From: Enterospora canceri
Taxonomy: Eukaryota; Microsporidia; Enterocytozoonidae
Reading direction: 5' to 3'
Assembly: GCA_002087915.1 (NCBI GenBank)
Contig: LWDP01000034.1
Location: 1 to 63,332, forward strand
Length of the DNA: 63,332 nt
In this document: piece by piece, positions 49,166 to 57,784 of the stretch
How positions within the stretch are numbered: position 1 is the stretch's first letter
How the letters are laid out: every line of letters begins with the position of its first letter
Position numbers and translations under genes: made by a program
The notes under the pieces: model-generated
The model's input: only the letters and a program-made list of their open reading frames with translations
Told to the model about the DNA's origin: nothing
Database searches by the model: none

Positions 49166-49672
49166 ATGACAGAAATAAAGAACACGAGTATGGCTTACTA
49201 CAACATAGACAACTTCATGGAAGATGAGCAGGTGGCCAGTGTCGTATTCAGTGAGGATATCATGGGCACTAAGCTGTATAAGGTAGTTAAGAAAAACAAG
49301 AAGACAGAAATGCACATTTTTGCAGTGAGGTTTCTAATTGAGAATGAATTCTGCAAAATACACAGGAGCGAAGAGGATATTGGTGAATTCTCTAGGTTAA
49401 AGAACGATTTGGATGCACAGGCTGATATTGTGGATCTGAAAAATGAGATATTCTATGCATTTATTACGGCACAGAAAAGTGATAGCGAAAACAGCAGTGA
49501 ATTTTTGAGCAGCACTTTTTTGAAGAGAATGGGCCGTTTTGCAAAGTTGCTCGTCAAAGAAAACTTTGGTGAGAACGAGATATCGCACTTGAGCTACGAG
49601 GAGCGCAAAATCATTATTCAGGCACGAAAGGCCTACCAGGCGCACGTCAAATATGAAGTAAACATACTATGA
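49166..49672 (+). CDS. PSF3: GINS complex subunit Psf3-like
   Basis: GINS joins MCM2-7 and Cdc45 to form the active replicative helicase. The family start YYDIDxxxxDxxxxxxxF is seen as AYYNIDNFMEDEQVASVVF at residues 10-28, followed by an aligned hydrophobic stretch (MHIFAVRFLIENEF, matching the Psf3 LPLWLAxxL region) and a helical C-terminal part (SSTFLKRMGRFAKL). The 168 residues are a little short for Psf3. CCC is 5 nt before ATG 49166; ATG 49190, giving MAYYNID, is an alternative. It is divergent from RPB2, 127 bp apart. Confidence 0.78.
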   Translation: MTEIKNTSMAYYNIDNFMEDEQVASVVFSEDIMGTKLYKVVKKNKKTEMHIFAVRFLIENEFCKIHRSEEDIGEFSRLKNDLDAQADIVDLKNEIFYAFITAQKSDSENSSEFLSSTFLKRMGRFAKLLVKENFGENEISHLSYEERKIIIQARKAYQAHVKYEVNIL

Positions 49673-49689
49673 CTTAAATAATCAATCTA

Positions 49690-50364
49690 CTATCGTATGA
49701 AAAAGAAGTAGATCAAAATCAGCATGATAAATGCGATGATGCCATACGTCTTGTATTTCTCATATTTCTCCTTGTTTTTCATTTCTCGTACTTTCTTTGA
49801 CATGAATTCCGACTCAAATCGCAGATTCTCTGCCATTGATTTCAGGTTATTGATGTTCTGACCCCTATAAATCAAATTGTCGAGGTTCTCAACCAAGGAC
49901 GAGTGTGTCGATTCCAACACTTCATTTGTGTTGATCATACGCACATTCTTGTTATGTTCATCTGAAATTGCCTGGATTTTCTCATCATTCTGGTAGCATG
50001 AGACATTTATGCTCTGTATTTGTATTAATTTGCTTTGAACTGATTCGTTTAGCTTTCCAATGTATGCCGTTAGTGTTTTACTGGTGCTTTTTGTGTCTGT
50101 AATGACTGCTACGCACAAATTGTGTTCGAATGCGTCTATTGTACCAATGTAGAACGTAAATCTTCCACTTTCAGACTCCTTGGAATACGTTTTGTTTGAC
50201 TGCAATACACTTAAGTTGTCAGGATGAAGAGCCTTGGCAATTAGATGCTTCATTTCTGTTAGAATGTCATAGTCTTCTTGTAGAAATACACCCTGTGTTG
50301 AGAAGCTGCCTGTGAGAATCTTTTTGTTGTTTATGTTAAGAAGCTGTGTGTAGAGAACGGCCAT
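49690..50364 (-). CDS. Longin-type R-SNARE (Sec22/VAMP-like)
   Basis: A SNARE with an N-terminal longin-like domain (about residues 1-110), an R-SNARE helix and a C-terminal membrane anchor. The SNARE helix contains ENLDNLIYRGQNINNLKSMA, with the zero-layer Arg (YRG) and heptad hydrophobics. The tail YGIIAFIMLILIYFFFIR is the anchor. It drives membrane fusion in the ER-Golgi or later secretory route; the short juxtamembrane linker is a little more like Sec22 than VAMP7, but assignment is uncertain. CCCC lies 2 nt before ATG 50364; the frame extends to 50382 without a signal. Convergent with PSF3, 17 bp apart. Confidence 0.82.
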   Translation of the reverse strand: MAVLYTQLLNINNKKILTGSFSTQGVFLQEDYDILTEMKHLIAKALHPDNLSVLQSNKTYSKESESGRFTFYIGTIDAFEHNLCVAVITDTKSTSKTLTAYIGKLNESVQSKLIQIQSINVSCYQNDEKIQAISDEHNKNVRMINTNEVLESTHSSLVENLDNLIYRGQNINNLKSMAENLRFESEFMSKKVREMKNKEKYEKYKTYGIIAFIMLILIYFFFIR

Positions 50365-50382
50365 TTGGGGTAAAAAGACCAC

Positions 50383-50754
50383 TGGAAAAGTGTAAGGAAT
50401 TTGGAAGGTGTTTTTTGGTGAATAATTGCTGAATGATGGTTATTGAAGTACCAATAACGTTTCTACATTAATATTCCAATATTTACTGCTTGTAATATGT
50501 CAAAATACCATCAGATATATCTGGCTATTTCATGGTTTCCTTACAATTCTGCTTTCTATAGAACACAAACAATAATCAGCATTTTCAAATGATAACAAAC
50601 AAATGATTGAGGCTGTCCAATACTAAATATGCAATAAAGCACTGTAGTAGCCAGGGATCACATCTATAGTGCACATTGCAATAGTAGACACAAACAAATT
50701 ATTTGTTTTCCAATTAAGCTTAATTCTTTTATAATAATAAACCTGATTTCATGC
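50383..50754. other. Intergenic region, nothing recognised
   Basis: About 370 bp between the divergent starts of the R-SNARE and the Mei2-type RRM gene; AT-rich, no ORF with a start signal, tRNA fold or repeat was found. It probably holds the two promoters. Confidence 0.5.
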
Positions 50755-51645
50755 ATGAAGAACCAAAAAATTGATGAGAACGAGCACATCAAAAAGGAGA
50801 TCAAGGACCTGATTGAGCGGAGTATACCAACTAATAGGCCACGTAGGGAATCAGGCATCAACCACCCGTACTCATTTCCGAATTATTTGGAGCAAACAAA
50901 CTTCAAGCCCAAATACCACGGAAATGAAGTGCACTACCAGGAAGGGAACAAGGAGAACATCTCGTGCGGGCGGAAACTGTTTCAAAAGCCCACGTCACTG
51001 AAGTTCTTCAGAAATGAGTACGGCTCCCTTCGGAAGAGCCCAGGCGGATTCAAGCACAACACATTTCACAATAACCGTAGCTTTGCCTATACAGTTCCAA
51101 AAAACTATATCACGAACAAGTTTAGCGGCACGACGTTCCTCAAGAGACCTCATGGAGAGAACTTCTACGAGGCAGCTCAGTATCCAGTTCGCTGCGAGGA
51201 ATACGATAAGCGGATTCTGGTACCTGGCAGCAACGAGAAGCTGCGAGACAAGCGCACCACCGTGATGATCAAGAACATCCCCAATAAAGTCAACAACAAG
51301 GAGATCAAGGAGATCCTAGACCGATACGTCTTTGGTAAATACAACTTCCTATACCTGCGAATTGATTTCGAGAACCACTGCAACGTGGGATACGCATTCA
51401 TCAACTTCGAGAGGCCCGAGCACGTGATTGAGTTCTACAGGAAGTTCCAGGGCTACGTCTGGGACAAGCGCATCTACAGAACCAACAAGATCGTCCATTT
51501 GGCGTATGCGTCGATTCAGGGGATCGAGGCACTGAAGAACAAGTTCAAGGTCTCCTCTGTGATGTGCGCTGATCCCGATTTCAGGCCCAAAATGTACCAC
51601 ACGTCTGGAACAGAGGTTGGGGAGGAAAAGGAGTTCTTTGAATAG
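50755..51645 (+). CDS. Mei2-type RNA-binding protein (RRM_2)
   Basis: The C-terminal RNA-recognition motif is of the Mei2 class at about residues 165-265: RTTVMIKNIPNKVNN (RNP2), YNFLYLRIDFENHCNVGYAF then INFERPEHVIEFY (RNP1 region) and IVHLAYASIQGIEAL, the family-typical end. Fission-yeast Mei2 and its relatives bind RNA to promote meiosis; only the RRM is conserved here, so the role is open (meiosis or sporogony regulation is possible). The N-terminal 160 residues are basic and low in complexity. First ATG in frame used; no CCC before it. Confidence 0.87.
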   Translation: MKNQKIDENEHIKKEIKDLIERSIPTNRPRRESGINHPYSFPNYLEQTNFKPKYHGNEVHYQEGNKENISCGRKLFQKPTSLKFFRNEYGSLRKSPGGFKHNTFHNNRSFAYTVPKNYITNKFSGTTFLKRPHGENFYEAAQYPVRCEEYDKRILVPGSNEKLRDKRTTVMIKNIPNKVNNKEIKEILDRYVFGKYNFLYLRIDFENHCNVGYAFINFERPEHVIEFYRKFQGYVWDKRIYRTNKIVHLAYASIQGIEALKNKFKVSSVMCADPDFRPKMYHTSGTEVGEEKEFFE

Positions 51646-51675
51646 CGCATCACCTGTAAATAAATTAAGCGACAG

Positions 51676-52014
51676 TCACTGGCTGAAATAGTTCACCATT
51701 TCGTCGCAGGCAGGGTGGTTTATCAGGTATTTGGACTGGTTGATTGCTATTTCAGCACAGCCTGGTTTTGGACTGCTAAATTGAGTCCGATTGAAATAGA
51801 GCTTGTTTGGCTTGCTTCTGTTGTAGAAGATCCCCTTTACGACATTCTCTCGTGTTTTATACAAATATATCAGTCCTACGCCGTATGGATCCATTTTGTT
51901 GATTTTGTCCATCTTCTGCACTTTCAATACGTCTGATACGTAGAGAAGCTCCATATATTTGTCATCCTCCGTCTTTAGAAACTCATTTACCACTTTGATT
52001 TGTCTCGCATTCAT
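51676..52014 (-). CDS. Hypothetical protein, 112 aa
   Basis: CCC lies 3 nt before ATG. Small, mixed-charge protein without signal peptide or TM segment (MNARQIKVVNEFLKTEDD at the N-terminus). Its start codon lies inside the end of the upstream same-strand gene (overlap 51983-52014). The gene is convergent with the Mei2-type gene, 30 bp apart. Family not recognised. Confidence 0.6.
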   Translation of the reverse strand: MNARQIKVVNEFLKTEDDKYMELLYVSDVLKVQKMDKINKMDPYGVGLIYLYKTRENVVKGIFYNRSKPNKLYFNRTQFSSPKPGCAEIAINQSKYLINHPACDEMVNYFSQ

Positions 52015-52462
52015 TCTGGGTTAAAAACAAATCAGAATCAACTTGGTCAGGCAATTGCACCGTAAGGTCATTGACTGATATTCTGCTCCAAACAACCTTC
52101 TTTATCTTTGGATTCACCTCTTTATTGTTCAGGAATCTGTTGATGAATGCTTTTACTATTCCGGATTTGCTTCTTAGGTATCCATATTCCATCAGAAAAG
52201 TGTCATATTCATTATCATTCATGTTTTTCACACTGTATAAATATATCAGCACTGTCATAAGGCAGTAATTTAGATCATTGATGTCATTTGTATACAAAAA
52301 CATTTGATATTTCATATTTTTGAAGAGCAGCACTTTCAGTTTTGCCAGGAGATTGGGCATGTCATCGGAGTATTGGTCAAATAGATACTCAATTGCTGAG
52401 TCAAGTTCACACTCATTCTCTGCTATTTTCAGTAGTTTTTGCAACTCAAAATCAATCAGCAT
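51983..52462 (-). CDS. Hypothetical helical protein, 159 aa
   Basis: The open frame extends to 52771, but the part beyond 52462 is antisense to a clear phosphatase gene. ATG 52462 (MLIDFELQKLLKIAENE) has CCC 3 nt upstream, so I place the start there. The product is predicted helical and Leu/Asn/Asp-rich, without signal peptide or catalytic motif. It overlaps the next gene on the same strand by 32 bp and lies 31 bp from a divergent start. Family not recognised. Confidence 0.6.
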   Translation of the reverse strand: MLIDFELQKLLKIAENECELDSAIEYLFDQYSDDMPNLLAKLKVLLFKNMKYQMFLYTNDINDLNYCLMTVLIYLYSVKNMNDNEYDTFLMEYGYLRSKSGIVKAFINRFLNNKEVNPKIKKVVWSRISVNDLTVQLPDQVDSDLFLTQNECETNQSGK

Positions 52463-52493
52463 TCTGGGCAAAATTGTTTGTTTGAAGCCCGTG
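52463..52493. promoter_or_regulatory. 31-bp divergent intergenic region with CCC on both strands
   Basis: The whole gap between two opposed start codons is 31 bp. It contains CTGGGC near the minus-strand ATG (CCC 3 nt before it) and GCCCGTG before the plus-strand ATG (CCC 3 nt before it). Both basal promoters must overlap each other or reach into the opposite gene. Confidence 0.65.
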
Positions 52494-53291
52494 ATGACAT
52501 ACAAACTGTTTGTTGTAACTTGGAACTGTGGAGATGTACCTGAAATCGATTTGGATGTATTATTGAATGGAATTGGGACTGATGGAGCTGATATTGTGGT
52601 GCTGAATTTACAGGAAGCAAATAGGTTCAAAATGAATACAAGAGAAGCAACAAAAGTGGTAAAAATGGGACAAATAATCACAATAATAATTAGCAAAATA
52701 AGCAGGGAGATCACAGTACACAAATTGGGATTGGGATTCTTTGGATACACGAATAAGGGATGCATATTCACAGAAATAGGTGATTTGGTGATGTGTAATA
52801 TTCATTTATCACCTGATGAAGAGAATGTTTTGATGAGGGAGAATCAACTCAAAGATATTTTGGAATCAGTGAACTCGGCTTGTGATAAAATTGTCCTGGC
52901 TGGTGACTTCAACTTCAGAAGCAACTTTGATGAAAGTAGAAATTTGATGAAAATGAACACGATCAAATTGAAAGAGGGAACCATTGACTTTGATGTCACG
53001 TATAAATACACTAAGGGAAGCAACCACATTGACAAAAGTAGGAAATCAGCATATTGCGATAGAATATTCACTAGTGAAATAATTGATATTAATCAATATG
53101 GATCAAAACAGGATGAAAACATATCAGATCACAAACCTGTTTATTTGGTAGGAAGAGTTAATGAGATTAGCGAAGGAAACAAGAATATGGTTGATATTGG
53201 AGCATCTAACAAAATAATCGCAAAAGTGTACGAAAACAAGTACATCGCAATTTGTGTAGTCGTTGCGGTGATGTTGTTTCTAGCTAAATGA
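52494..53291 (+). CDS. Inositol-polyphosphate 5-phosphatase-like protein with C-terminal membrane anchor
   Basis: Endonuclease/phosphatase-fold protein of the 5-phosphatase group, which removes the 5-phosphate of phosphoinositides. Motifs in order: FVVTWNCGDVPE (TWN), VVLNLQEAN (QE, metal-binding Glu), LAGDFNFRSNF (family GDLNYR), KSAYCDRIF (family PAWCDRI) and SDHKPVYL (SDHxPV). All catalytic motifs appear intact. YIAICVVVAVMLFLAK at the very C-terminus is a tail anchor, suggesting an ER or Golgi membrane enzyme, like tail-anchored relatives elsewhere. CCC is 3 nt before ATG 52494; the longer frame to 52320 is antisense to a neighbouring gene. 265 residues. Confidence 0.88.
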   Translation: MTYKLFVVTWNCGDVPEIDLDVLLNGIGTDGADIVVLNLQEANRFKMNTREATKVVKMGQIITIIISKISREITVHKLGLGFFGYTNKGCIFTEIGDLVMCNIHLSPDEENVLMRENQLKDILESVNSACDKIVLAGDFNFRSNFDESRNLMKMNTIKLKEGTIDFDVTYKYTKGSNHIDKSRKSAYCDRIFTSEIIDINQYGSKQDENISDHKPVYLVGRVNEISEGNKNMVDIGASNKIIAKVYENKYIAICVVVAVMLFLAK

Positions 53292-53294
53292 TAT

Positions 53295-53873
53295 TCATTT
53301 ACATATTTTACTATAGTTTTTTCGTCGATTGCTTTTTGATATTCCCAGTCCAACATACCCCTTGATGCATTGTACTGCGATCTCATGCTCTGGGTCTGTC
53401 AGGTCCACTGGTAAATTGCACGTGTTTTTAATTATTGTTTCGAAAATTGATTCCTTTTTGACGTTACTGCATCGAATATTGAAATTGATTTTGAACGAAC
53501 CTGATGCAATCTTACTACATTCCTTGTTGATGTATTTTCCAATAGAATTGTATAGGAATGCTAGCCGTTTGGTTGTTTTGTATGTGCCAGGTGGCTCATT
53601 TTCATCCTTGTTGAATTCAGCGTAGTCTTTCAGGTGATAAATCCTATCGAGAAAATCAATTCGACAAATGAACCTGAAAGTGTGATCAAAGACAATTCTA
53701 CTGATGGGGACGTCCTCAGTGAGCAATAGCAGTATACAACAGGTGTGTCTTTCAAGTTCAATCAGGTAGTTCTTTCTTACACCGATTTGTCTGACGATTA
53801 GGTCATTTAATTCGGTTAAAGCAGCATTTTCACGCTTTGTTCGAGTAGTAATGAAGAGACCATTTCTGTACAT
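53295..53873 (-). CDS. Hypothetical protein, 192 aa
   Basis: Uninterrupted frame with ATG at 53873 preceded by only CC. Mixed hydrophobic and charged composition (MYRNGLFITTRTKRENAAL at the start, CCILLLLTEDVPISRIV in the middle), resembling a soluble alpha/beta protein. Six cysteines without a metal-binding spacing I recognise. It is convergent with the 5-phosphatase gene, 3 bp between stops. Family not recognised. Confidence 0.55.
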   Translation of the reverse strand: MYRNGLFITTRTKRENAALTELNDLIVRQIGVRKNYLIELERHTCCILLLLTEDVPISRIVFDHTFRFICRIDFLDRIYHLKDYAEFNKDENEPPGTYKTTKRLAFLYNSIGKYINKECSKIASGSFKINFNIRCSNVKKESIFETIIKNTCNLPVDLTDPEHEIAVQCIKGYVGLGISKSNRRKNYSKICK

Positions 53874-54025
53874 GGATTAGAAATAAACAGTAATAAAAAG
53901 CAGTATCAAAAATACAATAGGAAAATCAATAAGAATACATAGAGAAGTTATTGGACAAATAGTAGGTGGACACTATAAAACAGTTGCACATATTGAAAAA
54001 TCAATTCCTGAAGCCTAAAAATAGT

Positions 54026-54793
54026 TTACTTTCTGTTGAATCTAGAGACCAGCTTCTTTAAATTGTCCAATTGATCTGAATTCTGTGCTAGATTATCTCC
54101 ATCACAGAGTATTTTATCAAATATTTTGGCAAAATGCGGGTTATTCAACAGCAAAAAGACACCCAGGCTTATTCCATCGGGTGTTCTAAAAAGATCCTTG
54201 TAGAATGTGATGTCTTCGGTGTAGACGGTGATAACGGGCTTTGTTTCGATGACTACGTCCAAAAATTGGAAGAACTCATTGCTTCGGCCCATATGCTGTA
54301 ATTTCTGGTTTAAGTTCCTAATAAAAGTAGTTCTGCTGAAAAGCCTAACTAAAAAGTAATTAAAGATGTTCTCTGTGTGTATACAAGCATCATATATGTC
54401 ACGCAATACACACATGTAATCCAAATAGTCCATATTCACACACATATCGAACAGCTCAAATTCAAGTTCCTTCTGGGTTTCGTTATCAATCTCAATATTC
54501 TTTATGATGCTGAGCGTATCATAAATCTGCATATGTTGCATTTTCTCGTGCAATTCTGGTGACAACTCACAGCATACTGCTTCACGTTGATCCTTTTTGC
54601 TTCTCTTTGTTTGTTTACCAAAATACTTTTTGATTTCTTGCTTCTCAAAATTCTCTCTAAGTTCAACTTTTTCACCTTTCAACAGCTTGTTGTAGTCTAT
54701 ACTACTCTTAGATATGTTTTTGACAATAAAATTGCTCACAAACAGCTTTTCTTTGAGTGACATGATGTCGTATTTCGTTTGTTTTCTTTGCAT
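54026..54793 (-). CDS. Hypothetical helical protein, 255 aa
   Basis: Open frame without internal breaks; the first ATG 54793 has no CCC near it, and ATG 54763 (MSLKEKLFVSNF) is an alternative. The N-terminal 90 residues are Lys/Glu-rich (KKYFGKQTKRSKKDQREA), the remainder helical with many Phe, Leu and Asp (FFQFLDVVIETKPVI). No known motif, no signal peptide. It could be a nuclear or RNP protein, but that is only based on charge. Confidence 0.55.
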   Translation of the reverse strand: MQRKQTKYDIMSLKEKLFVSNFIVKNISKSSIDYNKLLKGEKVELRENFEKQEIKKYFGKQTKRSKKDQREAVCCELSPELHEKMQHMQIYDTLSIIKNIEIDNETQKELEFELFDMCVNMDYLDYMCVLRDIYDACIHTENIFNYFLVRLFSRTTFIRNLNQKLQHMGRSNEFFQFLDVVIETKPVITVYTEDITFYKDLFRTPDGISLGVFLLLNNPHFAKIFDKILCDGDNLAQNSDQLDNLKKLVSRFNRK

Positions 54794-54922
54794 GAACTTC
54801 AGGATTCAAAAATTTACGAATTTTATTATCGGACCAGACAGGCCACTAGCTACCGAATTGTGTCATAACTGCATGTATTTAGCACTATAAACACACCCAT
54901 ACAAATACATGTATGCATCCCT

Positions 54923-55189
54923 TTATTTACAACAAAAGAAGGAAGAAATACACCCACCATTCTCCAGTTCGTATTTCTCGTGATCATATGCACGTTCCAA
55001 TGCAACAAGATTGTCATTGCAAGCCTCTGTTTCAGCTTTGAACTCCTTAGAATTCACTTCCTGTAATACATTATTCCTTACCACATAGTATTTATTGGCT
55101 TCAGTATCAAATTTACACCGTTTTACAACAATTTCACTCTTAACTCCCTTCTTATTTGGTTGTTCATTTTGGTCTTCATTGGGTTTCAT
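54923..55189 (-). CDS. Small hypothetical protein with Cys-rich C-terminus, 88 aa
   Basis: CCC lies 4 nt before ATG. Polar and charged, with a Cys-containing hydrophobic end (GGCISSFFCCK) that could be lipid-modified. Similar short Cys-rich hydrophobic ends occur in the unknown genes at 515-2001 and 10853-11953. No family recognised. Intergenic to UTP14: 159 bp, divergent. Confidence 0.6.
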   Translation of the reverse strand: MKPNEDQNEQPNKKGVKSEIVVKRCKFDTEANKYYVVRNNVLQEVNSKEFKAETEACNDNLVALERAYDHEKYELENGGCISSFFCCK

Positions 55190-55348
55190 TTAAGGGACCT
55201 AAAAAGGATTGTTCTAAAGACTATTGTTGCATTAATAATTGCATAAATATATTCGTCTGATATCAACAATTTCATTCTCATATAGATCTTAATTACGGAT
55301 ACACCTAAACCAGCAAGATTTGAAAATTTTAGTAGCCCAAAACACCCT

Positions 55349-56230
55349 ATGAATGTAGATAGAGAAATTAAACTAGAAGAGATGATAGATCACGATTCTG
55401 AGGAGACAAACAATGCATACGAAGTATTCAAAGAGGATCTAAATGAATTAGTCTCTCAAAAAGAAGATAGAAAGAAGAAAACATCCAACTTCTTCAGTAA
55501 ACCAGTACAATCTAAAGAAGCTGATAAAATTAACAAAATACTCAATAGAACAGTTCAGAACAACGAGAAGATGTTAGAAAAGAAATTGAAAGTAGAATTT
55601 GACAAGAAGATGCAGCGAATGAATAAAATTAAAAGCAAGTGTTACAGGAAAAAATTGAAAAAGACAGAAAGTATTAAGATAAAGGATGAGATATATGAAG
55701 AAATCAGCGATATTGTTGAAGAAGTAGAAAACGATGAAATTATCCAGATGAATCCTAAGCTATTTGTGGAACCATGCGACTTTGAACTAGATGAAACAAA
55801 TGGATACCAGAATGATCAGAATAAACTGAAAATGGCCGATTTGTTTGATGCAACTGAATCAGATAGCAGCAACAGCTTCGCTAAAGAAAGAGAAGATGTC
55901 ATGCGAGAAGATGCACCGTGCATAAATGAAATGATATTACCTGGATTTGATGGTGAATGGGCAGGTGAAGGAATTGAGACTATTAAGAACAAGCAGAATA
56001 CCATCCGAACTACTAAAGAAGGAATTGCAGTGCAAGATAGGACTGATTTCACAAAGAGAAATGTGATAGTAAACGAAAACATAAAATTCAACCCAAAATA
56101 CGATGTGGATCTTCCACAAGGATATACGGCAAACATGTATGAGAAGAAGATGAAGATGTGTGTGAACAAATCGAGCAAACCAAATAATGGCGTAGTTGGA
56201 GATGAATTAGAAATAAAGAAGTTGAAGTAA
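55349..56230 (+). CDS. UTP14: U3 snoRNP (SSU processome) protein Utp14
   Basis: Utp14 acts in the nucleolus in 18S rRNA processing and activates the helicase Dhr1. The family landmarks are NKIKSKCYRKKLKK (residues about 90-105, family KIKSKxYRK), LPGFDGEWAGEGIE (about 195-210, family LPGWGSWxGxG) and RNVIVNENIKFNPKYDVDLPQ near the end (family NVIINEKxxKKxxKYxxxxLPxP). It is very short (293 residues against about 900 in yeast), keeping mainly the conserved C-terminal signatures. CCC lies 1 nt before ATG. Confidence 0.88.
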   Translation: MNVDREIKLEEMIDHDSEETNNAYEVFKEDLNELVSQKEDRKKKTSNFFSKPVQSKEADKINKILNRTVQNNEKMLEKKLKVEFDKKMQRMNKIKSKCYRKKLKKTESIKIKDEIYEEISDIVEEVENDEIIQMNPKLFVEPCDFELDETNGYQNDQNKLKMADLFDATESDSSNSFAKEREDVMREDAPCINEMILPGFDGEWAGEGIETIKNKQNTIRTTKEGIAVQDRTDFTKRNVIVNENIKFNPKYDVDLPQGYTANMYEKKMKMCVNKSSKPNNGVVGDELEIKKLK

Positions 56231-56269
56231 TTTGTCAGGGTATTTTTAAAAATCCTTTACTCCTTAAAA

Positions 56270-57754
56270 ATGAAACTTACAAAATCAAAAATATCTTCTG
56301 TGTTCAAGAAGGCGTTTAAACATCATAAAAAGAAACCGAAAGTGACTGGATTACAATATGATGCATCACAGCCACTTAGACAGAACACACCTAACTCCGA
56401 GAGTGACAAAATATACAACCAGGATCTTGCACTATTTGTGAATCGAGTCAATACAATATTCACGCTTTCATACAACAAGAGACTCAAAGGAGAGAATGGC
56501 CTAGAAATACTCTACGAAATGAGGAGACTCTGTTCGGGTAGAAGTGATGGGGAAATATTAGAGGTATTGAACGAGGTTCATTTTAACAGATATTTTACAT
56601 TTAAAGAGGAAAAGAGAGCATTCAAAGAAATAAACAGCGATGAGAATGAAGAAAAGATGCTGATTTACAGAGAAATGGAAGAAATCGAAACAGAAGAGAA
56701 GAGCAGTGAGGACTCATCACTAAAATCACCTGAGACATTCACAGCAAAAAGTTGCAGTCAAACACTGGAGTTGCTGGAAAAATTCACCAAGAAAGCATCA
56801 GATGAATTCAATGATGAAAACGCGTTTAATATAGATCAACTGAATGACTTAATTGATAAATCAAATGAAATCAGACAGAATAGACCAGTAACAACTAAAA
56901 AAGAATTAGCAGATACCAATATAACACAAACAGTTGTAAAAATACCATCAACAGAGGCAGATGTAGATATTAAAATCAGCCCATCTGATCAGGAACCAGA
57001 ACCAATATCAGAAGATAGCACAAGCACAAATATAGATGAAGAGACTGAATCAGAGAATAACAAGGTGGAGCCCGCTGCTTCGAACTGTGATGTGACATAT
57101 CAGAATATTGAGAGCAATAAAAATGGGAGTATTAAAAGCACAGAAGCACAACATGTGGTCAAAGCAGTAAGAAGGCGATCTTTCTTCATCCAAATCATAT
57201 TGGCATTTGTATATTTCATAAAGAGCATTCTGAGCTGTGCATGTATTTGCAAGCCAAAACGAATGAACTTTGAAAAGAATGAGACAAGCAGAATCAATAC
57301 CATCAGGGCACTGGAATGCATGGCCAAACAAATAGAACAGTGCAATTTCAAAATATCAAAGTCAATTATCAGTAAGAAACTACAAGAGGCATTTTATATC
57401 AGAGAAATCAAACAATTCAGGTTCTATCAAATCGAGATACTTTTTGCTACAGCAATGAAAATAGTGAAAGAAGATGAATATTTTGATAGAGAGATGCTAT
57501 TTGATATTAATACCACTGCACTAATTGATACAAATGAAGCCAAACAGCTTGTAGAGGAAACCAAAAATGGTAAAATACTTATAGAACTAGCCAAAATAGT
57601 TGATGGAGCCCAAAACAATAATTCAATATCATTAAGAGAATTCAAATTCATTAGAGATAGAATACAGCAATCAATATTCAAAGAGGTTGCTGGAAATGAT
57701 ATCAGGTGTGATCACGCATTGGATGAAATTGTCTATTGTATCAAACTGGGCTAA
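56270..57754 (+). CDS. Lineage-specific membrane-associated protein, 494 aa
   Basis: Basic N-terminus (MKLTKSKISSVFKKAFKHHKKKP), an acidic Ser-rich centre with EEKSSEDSS-like stretches, then a hydrophobic segment FFIQIILAFVYFIKSILSC that ends in a Cys cluster (SCACICKPK). This looks like a membrane anchor or re-entrant hairpin with possible palmitoylation. The last ~150 residues are helical. No known domain. The start has no CCC run (ACTCCTTAAAAATG), though TCC is near. It follows UTP14 by 39 bp on the same strand. Confidence 0.6.
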   Translation: MKLTKSKISSVFKKAFKHHKKKPKVTGLQYDASQPLRQNTPNSESDKIYNQDLALFVNRVNTIFTLSYNKRLKGENGLEILYEMRRLCSGRSDGEILEVLNEVHFNRYFTFKEEKRAFKEINSDENEEKMLIYREMEEIETEEKSSEDSSLKSPETFTAKSCSQTLELLEKFTKKASDEFNDENAFNIDQLNDLIDKSNEIRQNRPVTTKKELADTNITQTVVKIPSTEADVDIKISPSDQEPEPISEDSTSTNIDEETESENNKVEPAASNCDVTYQNIESNKNGSIKSTEAQHVVKAVRRRSFFIQIILAFVYFIKSILSCACICKPKRMNFEKNETSRINTIRALECMAKQIEQCNFKISKSIISKKLQEAFYIREIKQFRFYQIEILFATAMKIVKEDEYFDREMLFDINTTALIDTNEAKQLVEETKNGKILIELAKIVDGAQNNNSISLREFKFIRDRIQQSIFKEVAGNDIRCDHALDEIVYCIKLG

Positions 57755-57784
57755 CTTGAAATAAATCAATTTCTGATACCCCAA

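Noticed and set aside
51983..52771. Long minus-strand frame with an N-terminal TM segment
   Set aside because: The hydrophobic part is antisense to the 5-phosphatase; the CCC-supported start is at 52462.
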